Positions 11,100 to 22,836 of a stretch of DNA of 64,000 nucleotides are shown here, piece by piece (position 1 is the first letter of the stretch; every line of letters starts with the position of its first letter). The position numbers and the translations under genes were made by a program. This DNA is from Dipteris shenzhenensis (lineage: Eukaryota > Polypodiophyta > Polypodiopsida > Gleicheniales). The stretch lies in NCBI GenBank assembly GCA_047967505.1, contig CM106539.1; one strand, given 5' to 3'. Under the pieces are notes generated by a model. The model was not told the DNA's origin. It was given only the letters and a program-made list of their open reading frames with translations, and did no database searches.

Positions 11100-12460
11100 A
11101 TGGGGATTTCTCTTCATGTGCTAGGATTGGGACTTTAGCAGTAGTTTGGTAGCATAATAGGACATAAAAGTATCCTTTTGAGGTTTTGCCAAAAAAATCA
11201 CAACTTGTTGTAGATGTGTTTTTTGGTGATTTCCTCTCTTGAGCTTAAGTTATACTCATAGGACTATTATCTAAAAATATAAGGAGCACAAAAAACTATT
11301 ACATGTGATTACAAAAATTCTCACAAATATGTGATAACATAGTCTTTCACCCAAATAGTACTCAAATTTGAAACTTTATCTAGCATACCTGAAAATAAAA
11401 TTGAGATCAAGGAGCTAGCATTTTTTAAAAAGTGTTTATAAGTATATCAAACACCTAAGAGTGATAAAACTTTGTTTAAAAATCATTTTGGTAAGATGGA
11501 TTTATCAACTAACAAGAATGGTTAGCCTAGTAGGTTGGATTATAGGTTGCATTTCATAAATAAGCATCTTTATATACTACACCGATAATAATAATATATC
11601 ATAAGGGAAAGTTACCACATCATAATAAATGCTAAAACTAAAAGAGATTAAGTGCTCCTAATATCAACTACCAAAAGAGGTTCCTCATTAAATCTCACTT
11701 TTATAGTTTTGCATTATCACGTGTATAAATGTTCTACATATAAATGTTTTTAAGTGGTATCACTCATTCATGAGATTAGAGGCACTATATAAGTATAATT
11801 TGAATGTATGAAGGTCCTTATGATATCCTTTAACCCTTGTATCTTGAATTTACCGTCGTGTATTATAGCATAAGGAACAAGCAATATACGATTTGAATTT
11901 AGTGTTCTACATGATATTAGGTCCCCCAAATAATGTCCTACTGAGGACATATACAAAGTATGGTTGAGTTTGGATCATGTTAGAACTTGTTAGACATGTC
12001 AAAGAATTTGCAAAAGATTGATTTTTGTCTCGTCTCAGCATTTACTAAAATTACATATAAGGCCATAGATCATAATGAGTATGATTATCTACCTCCCAGG
12101 AAATATACACATATGTTTTATAGCTATCCTTAGGCTCTAGGACTTACAAACTCTAAGAAAACTCATCCTAATTAAGAAGTATGTCCATTTTATTTAAAAC
12201 CTAAGAAAACAACTTGAAATGTCTGTGTTAGGTTGACTTCAAACTTTAGGTAGAACTCAAAGTTATAGGTGCAAGTTCCAATCCATAGTATTCCAAGTTT
12301 TTTTCAACATATAAGCTATTATGGCAAATAATCAAAACCCCAAAATACCTTATCAATTCTTTTGAATAATTCTCTGAAGTGGCTAAGTTAAAATGACATA
12401 AAAGTGTCCTAGGACATTTTTATGTCCTACTAAACTAGAAAAAAATTAATGAATGAGGAC
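11100..12460. other. AT-rich stretch, nothing recognised
   Basis: No coding frame above about 60 codons has a usable signature, and no LTR ends, primer-binding site or repeats stand out. Confidence 0.3.
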
Positions 12461-12479
12461 TATTCAAAATGTTTAAGTA

Positions 12480-13035
12480 TTACTTCTAAGATCAAAATAG
12501 TACTTGATAGGAAACATTTAGTACTAAATAGTCTTAAACATTGATACCTTGCATATGATAGTAGTACATAGCATCTGAGAGTGGTACCTAGGTAGTACTA
12601 AAGAATAATAAATATCCCTAAGTAGTACCTAAATAACATCAAACACTACAAAATAATATTGGTTACGACATATGGCAGTAGTACCTAAATAGATCTACTT
12701 GACACATAGTAATCGATATCATATGACAGTAGTACCTAAATAGTAACAAATAGCATATATGAGAGAATATGAAAATGGTACGTAAATAGTACTAAATAGC
12801 ATAGGACTGTGGTACTTCACATGTGAGAGAATATGAATGTAGTATCTAAGTTGTACTAATTAGTAATAATTAAGATATGATAGTGGTATGTAGCATCTGA
12901 GAGGATGATAGTAGTACTTGAATGGTATTAACTAATACTAAATAGTACTATGCAATATGTAGTACTGTTAGATGTAGTTAAGGGCACTAGATAGTGGTAG
13001 CATTACTACTAAACATAGCCATAGTACTCATCAAC
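12480..13035. repeat. Degenerate TAGTAC repeat field
   Basis: The words agtacctaaatagtac, tagtactaaatag and gtagtac.ta.atag recur about every 20-40 bp, separated by variants of gcatatgagagaatatgaa. The spacing is irregular, so this is an eroded minisatellite rather than a clean array. No frame crosses it. Confidence 0.65.
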
Positions 13036-13639
13036 TACATTATTATGTAACTCAACAAAAGAAGGTCCAAGTAATGGGTGCAATGTCCTACCCACTATTT
13101 TGGGCTAAGCCTCTACTCGCAAACATCCTTCTTATTTGTCAACACCTTGTGTCGCATGCTCCATTTAGAGTGTTTTGGTTGAGATGAACATGTTTCATCT
13201 TCACTTAATAGAGCTATATTAGATATAGTCTAGGATAATGGGATGATATTAAGTAGAAGGATTCAGATTACACTACATTTGCAATTGACTCATACATCCT
13301 ATACTCAACCTATCAATGGCTAATCTTCAATGATCTATCCTATATAGAGGTGAGAGAATTAGAGGCTACCTTTGAGTTAATGAATGGGACAGTACAAGTC
13401 TCACATAATGAACTTGATTTTGTGCTTTTTAGTCTAGCTGTTGATCATTATATTGGCTCTTAAGGTCCACCCACCCTAGATCAATTTAGAATCTTTATAG
13501 ATCCCGAGGCACTCATGTTTGAACAGGCACCTTGAGGCAGTCACTTAAAAAAAATGCATGTAGCACATTCAAGCAAGAACACATTTAAAATACCCCTATA
13601 TTTAAAATTTTATATTTATAAATATGATTGTTTTCCCTA

Positions 13640-14265
13640 GGGTTATTTGGTCACATAGGAGAATGGAGTAAAGACCCACCCCGTTTATAGGGGGATCAAG
13701 GAAATAAGTACCATGTGGCAAAGGAAGGTTCATCCCACATATAATAGGTTGTGAAGGGCCATAGATTGTATTTATAGGGGACCTTGGATTTTGGAATGTC
13801 CCCTTTCACTACAAAGCATGGTCACCTCCTCCAAGGCTCTTGACAAGCTGACATACTTGATCCTATTTTCAATTGTCTATTTATCACATATGATGGGTTC
13901 TGAGGGCTTTGAAGGAGAGCCTTGGAGGAATTAGCCATGCATTATATTCAAAGGGGGCATCACCAAAGCCACGGTCCCCTTTAAATACAATGCATAGACT
14001 ATCCTCCAAGGCCCTTCATGACCCATTTTATGTGGCACTCTTCTCCTCTATCCCCCATAAGACAAGTCTGGGCATCATTAGTAAAGGAGAGGTGGGCATT
14101 TATATACAATGAATGGACACTCCTCCAAGGCCCTTAACAACCTTTTCTATGTGTAATAAACACTTGTGTGCCACATGCAACTCTTCTCCTCAATCCCCTA
14201 TGAAAGTTCTATCTACTCGATTGTCTAATGAGGCCAAATAACTCTATACCCCTAAACACTCCCCC
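13640..14265. mobile_element. Long imperfect inverted repeat, foldback-like
   Basis: The left arm (about 13640-13800, then 13889-13950) reappears in reverse complement on the right (about 13966-14250). Shared words include gttatttgg near the outer ends, agggg(g)at.aaggag, atgtggca, gtgaagggccat/cttgg, tgcattgtattta.aggggacc and, in the inner arms, ccttggagga...atgcattatattcaaaggggg. The right arm holds two tandem copies of the unit (13966-14090 and 14095-14250). Target duplications and a transposase are not visible. A foldback or MITE-like element fits. A simple inverted duplication cannot be excluded. Confidence 0.55.
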
Positions 14266-14499
14266 TTGTTGGATTTCCATGTTGAAACATGAGAAGGTCA
14301 TGTGTTCATCTCCTTGCTTATGCTCTCTCTTTTCACCTTTCATTTTTTGGTCAAGTGAATATTTCACTATTTTGATTATTTAGAGGGAAATTGGGGATTC
14401 CTTCCATCTTCTTCAAAGCTAGATTCAAAATTTGTGTTACATCATCTCCTTTGGAAGTCACTATGGGATTACTCTTCCCCTATCTAACTGGAAGTAGAA

Positions 14500-15170
14500 G
14501 AAGAGGTGATTGCATCTCATATAACTATTCTACCAAGAAAGAGGATGATGCCTCCCTTCATGAGTTATACATTTGAGTCAATTGTGCCAATTTTCATGGT
14601 AGAAGATAGCTTCAATGCCAAGTTGTCATGTTGCTCCCCTTCTTATGGCTATAACATTGTCAATGCTCAATCATGTGGTTGTTTATACTTTATTAACCAT
14701 GTTGATGTGAGATAAGAGTTTCTTGGAAAATCTTCTCCATAATGATTATTGGTGTTGCAATGCATATAAAGTGGTCCTCTACTTGGGTGCATTCATCTAG
14801 ATAGTGACTATGCTCTCCACATGTATAGCACATTAAATGGAAATGAAGATTTAACCCTCCTCTCAAACCTCACCAATATCCACCTTGTCAACCCCATAGG
14901 TAACCAGTCCACCCCTTGAGGCCTAACTTGTGATAGGGTAGATAATTTGGGTAGTGGTAATAGTACATATTTATTGTGCAGAAGCTTTGTGTAGAGGGGG
15001 ACTAAAGTGGTGGTGGTACATTGATTGGGTTAGAGGTGATGGCAATGAGTTAACACATGTGGATGTAGAGGGTGACGATAATGGCACTCAATGTTGCTCT
15101 TTGGACAATGGGAAAAGATGTTCTTGTATTGGAAGCTTTGGCAGGAGCTTCATCAACCCCTTAAGATAAC
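14500..15170 (-). pseudogene. Gag remnant with an intact CCHC zinc knuckle
   Basis: On the minus strand a CX2CX4HX4C knuckle reads CYTCGEHSHYLDEC at about 14795-14838. Upstream is a Tyr/Gly/Leu-rich segment (YYYHYPNYLPYHKLG) from about 14975. Downstream the frame continues some 30 codons to about 14715 and then breaks up. Such single knuckles occur in Gag of LTR elements and in ORF1 of LINEs. No LTR or pol can be tied to it. Confidence 0.55.
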
Positions 15171-18100
15171 TACACTCAAAAGTATCACGTATGTGAACCT
15201 CACAAATATGCAAAATGGGCAAGGTTCATAACCCTACATTTTGAGGGGCATACTTGTTGACCACAAGACATTTGCATGGAAAGGTATGGTGGGCATGAAA
15301 GGTGCAAAAAGATTGATAGCTAGAGTTGTAGGTCATAAATAACATAGAGATCACACTGACTGTGAGTGTCATGTCCATTATTAAAGTTGCCAGCAACCCC
15401 AACAAAGTGGCTATTGATGAAGACATAGTTGCCAAAGAGGAAAAGAAAAGCATATAATCATACTCTTGCTTCTTGTAAGATTTCAATGAAGCTTCAACCT
15501 ATTTACCCTTTCTTGATTTGCTCTTCACTTTGCATTGCTTGCTCTCCTTTTGAGCAAGGCTTTGGTCCACACCAACCCTAACCACTATAGCTAGTACAAG
15601 TCCACAAAAGCGTCAATGAAATTGGTGGCTTTAGCCACTATTTTGTTTACAAGAGGACTTCAAAGGTACCTCATTTGAAGCCTCTTCTTTGATCTCATCA
15701 AGTACTTCCTCATTTTTTGCTTGCTCTCTCAAAGTTGTCCACCATAAGACATAAGCTCTCTTGTACAACCACGAAAACCCTAAGATGTCACTTCACCCTA
15801 TTATTTGTTACATTGAAAGAGTCCCACCCATGTCACTAGAATTGTATGAGGTGGGAATTCATATTATTTTGGAAGTATAATCAAGGACCAAATGCCAATC
15901 GTGCAAGGAAACATGCTTTCTATGTGTGCTTCCTAGGTTTGTCACTTCCTATGTACATATTCGGTGCAAGTGAATGAAACGGTACAGGTGTATGACAAGT
16001 ACTTTGGTACAATTGCATACAAGGATGAAGAATCACTAGCGAAAACCAAAAGACAAACCCACATTACTAATACTGCATATGATATGTCGATAGGAACACA
16101 AGCATTCACCATGACCACCAAGTAAAATGCCTACGCAAGTGAGCTTATAGCTCTAGCCTTTTCTCCTCTTCATTTCCAAACCAATGACACTCCACCATCT
16201 CTCCCATCAATTTTTGTGTACCCTGGTAACATCCACTATAAATGAACAATCAATTCTCCCACTAGTGGAATCTATCCTCACCCAACTCCATATTCCGTGC
16301 TCAAATCCTTGATGACGTAGGAAACCTAATTCCGTATTCCATGTTCATATCCTTGATGACCTTGGGATACCTTAAGTTCACCAAAGCCTCTCATCTTTCT
16401 AGGATGCTCTAGCTCTTCAATGGACTTCTGTATGCAACTCCTCATAACTTTGAGATGCTTTGATTCCTCCTTTTTCACTCGGCCTCTATTCTAACTTGAC
16501 AAGTGGGTCAAGCCTCTAGTTTATGGCTTGACCTCCAATAATGAATGACCTTCAATGCCCCATTACCTTGTATGCCACCAATGTTGTTGTGGTTAACTCT
16601 GATGTCACCTACAATATACCTCTCGATCATCATTGCTAGATTGTAGCTTGGTCACCTCAAATGTACCACAGGTTTCCTAATCACCCCAACTGCACCACAA
16701 GCTACTAGACTACCTTAAAATACCACGAATTCATAATCTCAAATTTCAATACAAGCATTGCCTAGGGTTTTTTATACATATTCTATCTACTAGGAGATGC
16801 TTCTCTTACTCTCTTAAAAGAATAAGACAAGAGAAATTCTTCTTGGAATGAACAAATTGGTGTTTTATGTCACTTTTTTCATATGCACCCTCTTTGTTTT
16901 TGTAGATAAATGTACCATTGTGCTCAACTTTTATTAAGTCAACCCCTTCTACCATTCATTCCTTTTGGGTGGCTCTAAATTATTTGGATAACAATCTTGT
17001 AAAGGATCAAGAAGGCAAGTAACTCTGAAGGTTTCTAATATAAAGCTTTCATTAAATAGTCCTTATTCTTAGGAAACCTTTCATAGAGTAATTTTGTATA
17101 CTTTTGGTCAACCAAGAGACTTATATTTTAAGAGGCTCTCTTGTTGCATTCTTTTCACCACAAACCTAGTGTATCATGCAAGACCAACTTGAAGTATTGT
17201 CAATGTGTACTATGAAAGTTTGAAAACATTGACAATGCATTCAAGGGGCCTCTACAAGTACAAGAGCAGTAACATCAACGAACCCTAAAGGCTTAGGTAC
17301 TCAAAAATAATCATAGCTTCACTAGGAAATCCCTTTAATGTTCTTCAAGTATTGAAAATATCAATCCCCTTCAATTGATTTTCCTCATTCATTTAAAGAA
17401 AAAAACACTACACTACATTTGTTTTATTTTAAAAAAACTTTTCTTAAGCTTTAAAAGACAATAGATTCATTCGACATAAAGAAAGTAAACTCTCGCAAAG
17501 CTGACTTTCCTTGCACAAACCACCATTTATCAATGAAGAAAACTCACTTCAAGGCCCAATAAAAAAAAAATAAGTACTTTTAAGAAGAGGCAACAACACA
17601 TACAAAACCCAGAGGCCCAAAGGTTCAACTCCTAGTCTATGGACAAAATGATCAACACATAAGATAGTTATGAATTGCTTGTCGATGGTAGAGAGTAGCA
17701 TAAAGTAGAAGAATTGTCAGACCACCAACTCAACATTAAGCTTGAGAGGGAAGAGAGCAAATGACTTCACTACCTACCAAAATCTATAGAAAGACCAAAA
17801 TCCAACTTAATTATCAGAGATTTTGCAAATTAACTAAGGACAATACACTTGTGTAGCCATAGTCAAAGTCTAAGAAGCAATGACTGCTGCCCAACAAGTT
17901 GCGAATTGTCAAAAACAAGCACGAAGACTAATCTTCAAATAGCAGGTTTTAAAAATGACTCATTTATCATAAACTTCCAAGCTAATGCAGATATATCTCA
18001 AAATACTCTCCACATTCTATAATTAATGATGGTTGGAATCAACTTGGTGATGATATAATGCTTTTCAAGATGTTTCTTTGCATTAAGTCCAACAAGTTGG

Positions 18101-18779
18101 AGAAGATCCACCATGGATATATTTAAAGCTAGTAAATGTATGAATGAATACTTCCTTCACTTAGTGATCAGAGCTACCAAGTGGAATCTAAGATCTATAG
18201 TTATTAGCTAATATACCACATGGCACTCTTGATTTCAGGTGATTTCCATACAAGGTAGAAGAGCCACCTTGGATATAATTTGAAGCCATCAAACAAGTTA
18301 GTAAAATATCCCATTCTTTTAGAAATTAAGTTGAAAGCACTAGACAAGTTCCACTGAAGACTTTCAAGGCATGTTTTCTACTTGTTTTCTTCAATTAGAC
18401 ACATTCAACGTCTTAAATAAATAGCTGCATTAATCCATTTCAAACATGAAAATAGTTAAAGTTACCCAAGTCATGACCTTCAAAAATTAGAATAGAAAAG
18501 TCAGTAAAAAGACATCTAGGAAGGTGGATTCCTAGGGGCAGAAGTCTTTTTTTTGGTGGGTGGGTTGGGGGGGGGAGGAAGTAAGAAAAAAAGAAAGTTA
18601 TGTTAACATCTTTAGCAAGCCTCGTGAACCTATGAGACAAAGTACAATTAGCAAAATAGCTCATACAAGATGCCATGGGCTGAAGCAAAGGGCTCGCTAA
18701 GGCCCTTGCTGAGTGCCAAGCTAAGCTAATAATCCCAAAACTCCAAAACACTCTTAAAAACTCTTTGAAGGCTGCAGTA
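15171..18779. other. Long stretch without a recognised gene
   Basis: The minus-strand frame 15226-15486 is hydrophobic (LATLLGLLATLIM and similar) but has no family signature and may belong with the Gag remnant. A 45-bp direct repeat (attccgtgctcaaatccttgatga type) lies at 16286-16370. A G-run (18555-18576) follows a T-run. I see no tRNA gene, LTR end or splice-consistent exon chain. Confidence 0.3.
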
Positions 18780-19640
18780 GGTAGTTTGAGGACATATTCA
18801 AGAGCCGTGGTATCCCTCTAATGAGACGAAAAGATGCGGCATATCTATAGCTATTGAGCCATCTCTCACCGTGGCAAGGGGTGTGGTCTCCGTGATCTTT
18901 GAATATAATGAGCCACATCAAGAGTGATACCTTGGGTCGCAGTCATCTCCTCTAAATAGTGCAGTGATGGGACTAAAATGCTATCATGTGTGCTCTGATC
19001 ATCCTCTATGGTGCACGCTCCAATGCTCTACATTATCTCTTCCTGCGCTGATCCATGCTGCCCCATCATGTCAACTATCTCCTCTACCCGGTCATGTCTC
19101 AAGGCTCTACTTGAAGGCATAGAAGCTACTGACATGTATCTATGCCCAATCAATGTCCTGTGGTACTGTCACCTCTGGCTGTCTGATCTAGTGTAGCAAG
19201 GTCTCTCTGTCTCACTGTATCTCCATCAAAAAGAGGCCAACACACACCTAGTCACAGAAATGGATCAAACGGGAGAGTGAGACAAACCCATGTCCCTCCT
19301 AAAAGAAGCAATGGTATCATCCTCGAATCTCATGGTATGCAAGAAAAATGCATAGGAAGTGTTTATCTATCTTCACTGCTGCCACTCAATTGTCAGTAGA
19401 TTACATCCCCAAAAGGGTGCTAGATACATGGCTATCGGTCTCACTATGGTATTAAAGAGCCATCCCTTCATCGGGGGTTCTTGGAAGTGTGCCTAAAAGC
19501 ACTCTCTTTCTCATCAAGCTAGACTTCCCTGCCCTCGTATGACTTGTGTCTGGACTATGTGTGTCATTGTGAAGACAGACTCCAAAAAAACTGCCCCAAG
19601 ATAGGCATATGACTATACTACATGAAACTGAGCCGCTAAA
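18780..19640 (-). pseudogene. LINE-A, C-terminal part
   Basis: The minus strand near 19440-19400 encodes LFNTIVRPIAMYLAPFWGC, matching the LF-t-V-P-Y-W-G segment that follows the reverse transcriptase in a class of plant LINEs. Coding-like pieces continue to about 18780 (a TTALEYVLKLPTAAFKEF-like stretch). Many stops and frameshifts are present. Orientation and order fit the reverse transcriptase at 21640-22490 and the endonuclease at 29996-30297, so these are treated as one dismembered element. Confidence 0.6.
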
Positions 19641-20084
19641 GTACTGCTCATGAGGTGTTGAAAATCATAACTATTGCAGATGAAGTGAGAACTATTTCAT
19701 AGAAACAAGAATAAATGGAATATTCTTTTTTATACCGTTAAAAATTGCCATTTTAAACTCATTTTTGAAAAACTGGCTTCCTATCATACATCCCAACAAA
19801 AAAACACTAGAAAAATAGAATTCTTGACTTGATTGGATTTGCATGAATACATTAAATTGAGCACATTCTCCATTAAACCGATGTTCAGACAAGGAACGAT
19901 CATACTCTCTGCATATTTTTCTCTCCTCATCAAGCACATATTTTATAATTCCTAGATAATGCCACCATGTATTGCATCCTCATCTATCTGTGAAAGTTTC
20001 AATTTGATCTCCATCCTATGACAAAGGCATCTATCGGTCATCAAGAAAGTTGATGCTATTATGACTCGTAGCTTTGATAGAAGT

Positions 20085-20695
20085 TGACAATGTTATCAAG
20101 TTATGTCATAAGTTGGAGCAAAATAGCAATGGTCCATAATATGATTTGAAAATGGGCAATTAGATCTATATTTATGCTAGGATTATTGCTTGGTACTTGT
20201 ACGGCATATGTGTTGGTTGGATGGAATTTCCTTCAATAAGAAATTTTACACTAGATAATGACCCCCTTACCTTGCACTCGATTTTGGAGTGCATTAAACT
20301 TTTAGTTAGAATAAAGCACCAAGAGACCATTGTAGCACCACTTGTGCTCTAAATTTTGAGCCAAAAAGCTCCCAAAACGAAGTTAGGTTCAAAAGTTATC
20401 ATCGTTTTACTATTCCTATATTAGTTATGACAAAATTCGATGATGTTATCAAATTTTGTCATAACTTAAGACAAAATTCGATGATATCATCGATTTATGT
20501 CATAACTTATGACAAAAATCAATGATATCATCAAGTTCTATCACAATTATTCCAAAATTTGATAATATCATCTACTTTCATCGTAATATTCACTACTATA
20601 AGTCAATGCTATCATCAAATTTAGGGTTAAATTTATGCCATGGATTTATGATATCATCAAATGATGTCATAATTTATGATTTTTAAAAGGGTTTA
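20085..20695. repeat. Array of AT-rich palindromes
   Basis: Units of the type TTATGACAAAATTCGATGAT followed by its near-complement recur about every 48 bp. A 40-bp nearly perfect palindrome spans 20425-20464. The next units centre on gatatc (20483-20488 and about 20530), and weaker units continue to about 20690. A related word occurs at 20085-20120. No coding sequence is present. It lies in the gap between the LINE-A reverse transcriptase and C-terminal pieces. Confidence 0.65.
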
Positions 20696-20699
20696 TGGT

Positions 20700-21639
20700 A
20701 CTTTTTAGGCAAAAAGCGGACTATGAAACCACGTTCAAAATTAGCTTTTTTGCAAGTTTTTCTCTAATCGCCTCTCTTTTTCGCAAGTTTTTTCCCTGGT
20801 CATCTCCCTTAGAGATTCACGTATGATCTTTCAAGCTTGATTTTTTATCGAAGCCACATAAAAATTGCCTATAATCTTCCAAGCCTCTCTTAGAGAATTG
20901 CTTGTGATCTTCCAAGCCTGATTTTTTATCTCAGTCACGCAAAAATTATAATTAATAATGATCGGCGGGTGCAAGCGTTGTCATCAAAGCCTCAATCTCC
21001 CTTTCATGATGAGGCTGGTGAATTTGTTGGGCTAGAGCATGAAGCTATTGAAGAAACTAGAATAGGTTCAACTATTGTACAAGGAGTGTACAAAAAGAGA
21101 CATTGCTACTACCACTATTGATAAGACAGGCATAGATTGTGTTGATGTTTAGTTAGACATTTGATTTTTATGGACATATTTTAAGATATTTAAATGATTT
21201 GGTTTTCTATTTGTCATATGGATTTTCCATTTGATACATATTTCACATGTACTTTATTTGGTTTCTTTGTTATAATATAAATAACAATATCTTTCATGTT
21301 CATTTGATTTGAATTTAATTTCTATACTATCAGTGTTGATGAAATCTTAGGGTGACTTTGTGAATGTAAAATATTTCTTACAACATTTAAAATAAAATTA
21401 ATAATCTAGCATGTGTTTTGAAGATTATATTCATGTGTAGTCAAGTATGAAATCCTAAGCATATGTATCTAGATCTGAACAAGTTGTGTTGCATAGATTT
21501 GTGCCCTTTTGTAGAATTGATTGTTTTTGGAGATGGTCCAGTGAGAAAATAAAATAATTTTAAAAAGTGGCCAATAATCCTAGGATTTTGAATGGAATCT
21601 TTTTTTGAGAAGCCATGCAATGTTCTCACTTCATCTGCA
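20700..21639. other. Unassigned stretch within LINE-A
   Basis: It includes two copies of ttagagattcacgtatgatctttcaagc-like sequence (about 20811-20840 and 20882-20915), so a short duplication is present. No coding frame is recognised. With the palindrome array it separates two parts of LINE-A and may be inserted sequence. Confidence 0.35.
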
Positions 21640-22490
21640 ATAGTGTTAGTTACATTGGTCTTGCCAAGGTGACCGTCAAAACTCTCTCCTTACAAAACAA
21701 CTCTAGAGCCTCAAGATGTTGTTGTAGGCCTCCGCAGAAGAGGGGAGAGAGGGGGCATCCTTGTTTCACTCAGATGGTGCTCTAAATTCAATCTAATAGA
21801 CCTCTAGGCAGACACACCCTCCCCTCTAGTGGACTCATATAAGCTCATCATGCCCCGGATCATGACTCCTGATACTTGAAGCCTCCGTATCGGATGGGCT
21901 CATGGGACTCCGCCAAAAGCCTTCCAAAAGTCTATGAATAAAGCATAGAATTTTTGGGATCTAGATCTCGCCTCCTCAAAGACTGTTCATAAGGTGAAGA
22001 TGTGCTCAAGGGTGGCATCAAAAACCTACATACCCACTGCCCGTTGCTCATGTGCCTCAACATAGGAGGTGATCTCTCGCTCTAACACCAATCCATAAAT
22101 CGTGGCTGGCGTATGGCCTATCATGAGTGTGCAGTAGTTCTCGTAACCATAGAGTCCCTTGCTTTGTGTATCGATACAATAGTAGTGCTACTCCAAGTAG
22201 GAGGAAAGCCATCACATATCGCATGATTAAACATCTATGTTAGGATCATAGCCAAGATCTCATGCCCATGTACAAAGTTCACTCAATGGTGGGGGGCAAG
22301 GGACACTGAAATCATATTATGTGAGAAAAAAGCCAAGGATCCCAAAAGGTAATTTACTGATTTCGTCCCCCCTCCGTGTGGGAAGTAGGTGAGCCCTCCT
22401 GACACATGCCATCTGAGAAGACTGTTGTATATAATTAGATGATGAATTATTTCCATATCCAGTAGATGTCAGACATATCCAGTGATGTGT
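21640..22490 (-). pseudogene. LINE-A reverse transcriptase segment
   Basis: Read on the minus strand with frame changes, the region gives conserved non-LTR RT blocks in order: PPTWSSTTIVSIHK, then LMIGHT...YGLVLEREITSYVEAHEQRA, then EHIFTL and ALFIDFWKAFGGVP (the palm motif usually FVDFRKAFD), then a degenerate G-CPLSP block near 21740. The YADD-containing palm segment is missing. The EN-RT linker is also short. The 5' part (22490-22320) carries the end of the endonuclease (GGLTYFPHGGG). Stops and shifts make it non-functional. Confidence 0.75.
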
Positions 22491-22607
22491 GGTGCTGACA
22501 AAATATGAAGAGGGGAGAGGAGAAGAGTGGAGATGAGGAGAGAGGGCACAGCTAGAGAGCACACCACAAATGACTAACTGTACACTAGAATTAGTTGAAA
22601 AAATAAA

Positions 22608-22642
22608 ATATATACAAACCCTTTTAGGGTTAGGGTTAGGGG
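22608..22642 (-). promoter_or_regulatory. TATA box beside telomere-like repeats in the Copia-1 LTR
   Basis: On the minus strand CCCTAACCCTAACCCTAAAAGG (22623-22642 core) lies about 10 bp upstream of TATATAT (22608-22614). The same arrangement is in the other LTR at 29851-29885. AACCCTAA-type telo-boxes are known elements of plant promoters. Placement next to the TATA box is seen directly, and a promoter role is inferred. Confidence 0.6.
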
Positions 22643-22682
22643 ATCTAACCCTTTCCTTTATAGCACTCTATAAGGTTAGTGC

Positions 22683-22737
22683 TATGCACATATGATCACG
22701 TGATGGTGCTATGCACACATGATCACATGATGTTGAG
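22683..22737 (-). promoter_or_regulatory. Repeated U3 unit with a G-box
   Basis: Two tandem 27-bp copies of tgctatgcaca.atgatcac.tgatg are found. The first holds the palindrome ATCACGTGAT, with CACGTG at 22697-22702, a canonical bZIP/bHLH G-box; the second has one changed base (cacatg). They lie upstream of the TATA box in the direction of transcription. Confidence 0.5.
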
Positions 22738-22836
22738 CGTGAACTCTCAACACCTTCCCTCAAGATCAACATCATGAAGTAGGCCTTCCCGATGATGATT
22801 CTGGGGAATAGAAGAAGGACTGAGCATTACATTCCA

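Larger units (their letters stand above)
22496..22752 (-). repeat. 3' LTR of Copia-1
   Basis: It runs (minus strand) from TGTTGAGAG at 22752 to ATTTTGTCA at 22496. On its 5' side is the polypurine tract TTGAGGGAAGG (about 22753-22763). It carries two 27-bp direct repeats of gtgctatgcacatatgatca type. Confidence 0.95.

Noticed and set aside
22623-22642. Chromosome end or telomere
   Set aside because: Only about three units, present at the same place in both LTRs of one element, so it is part of the LTR.
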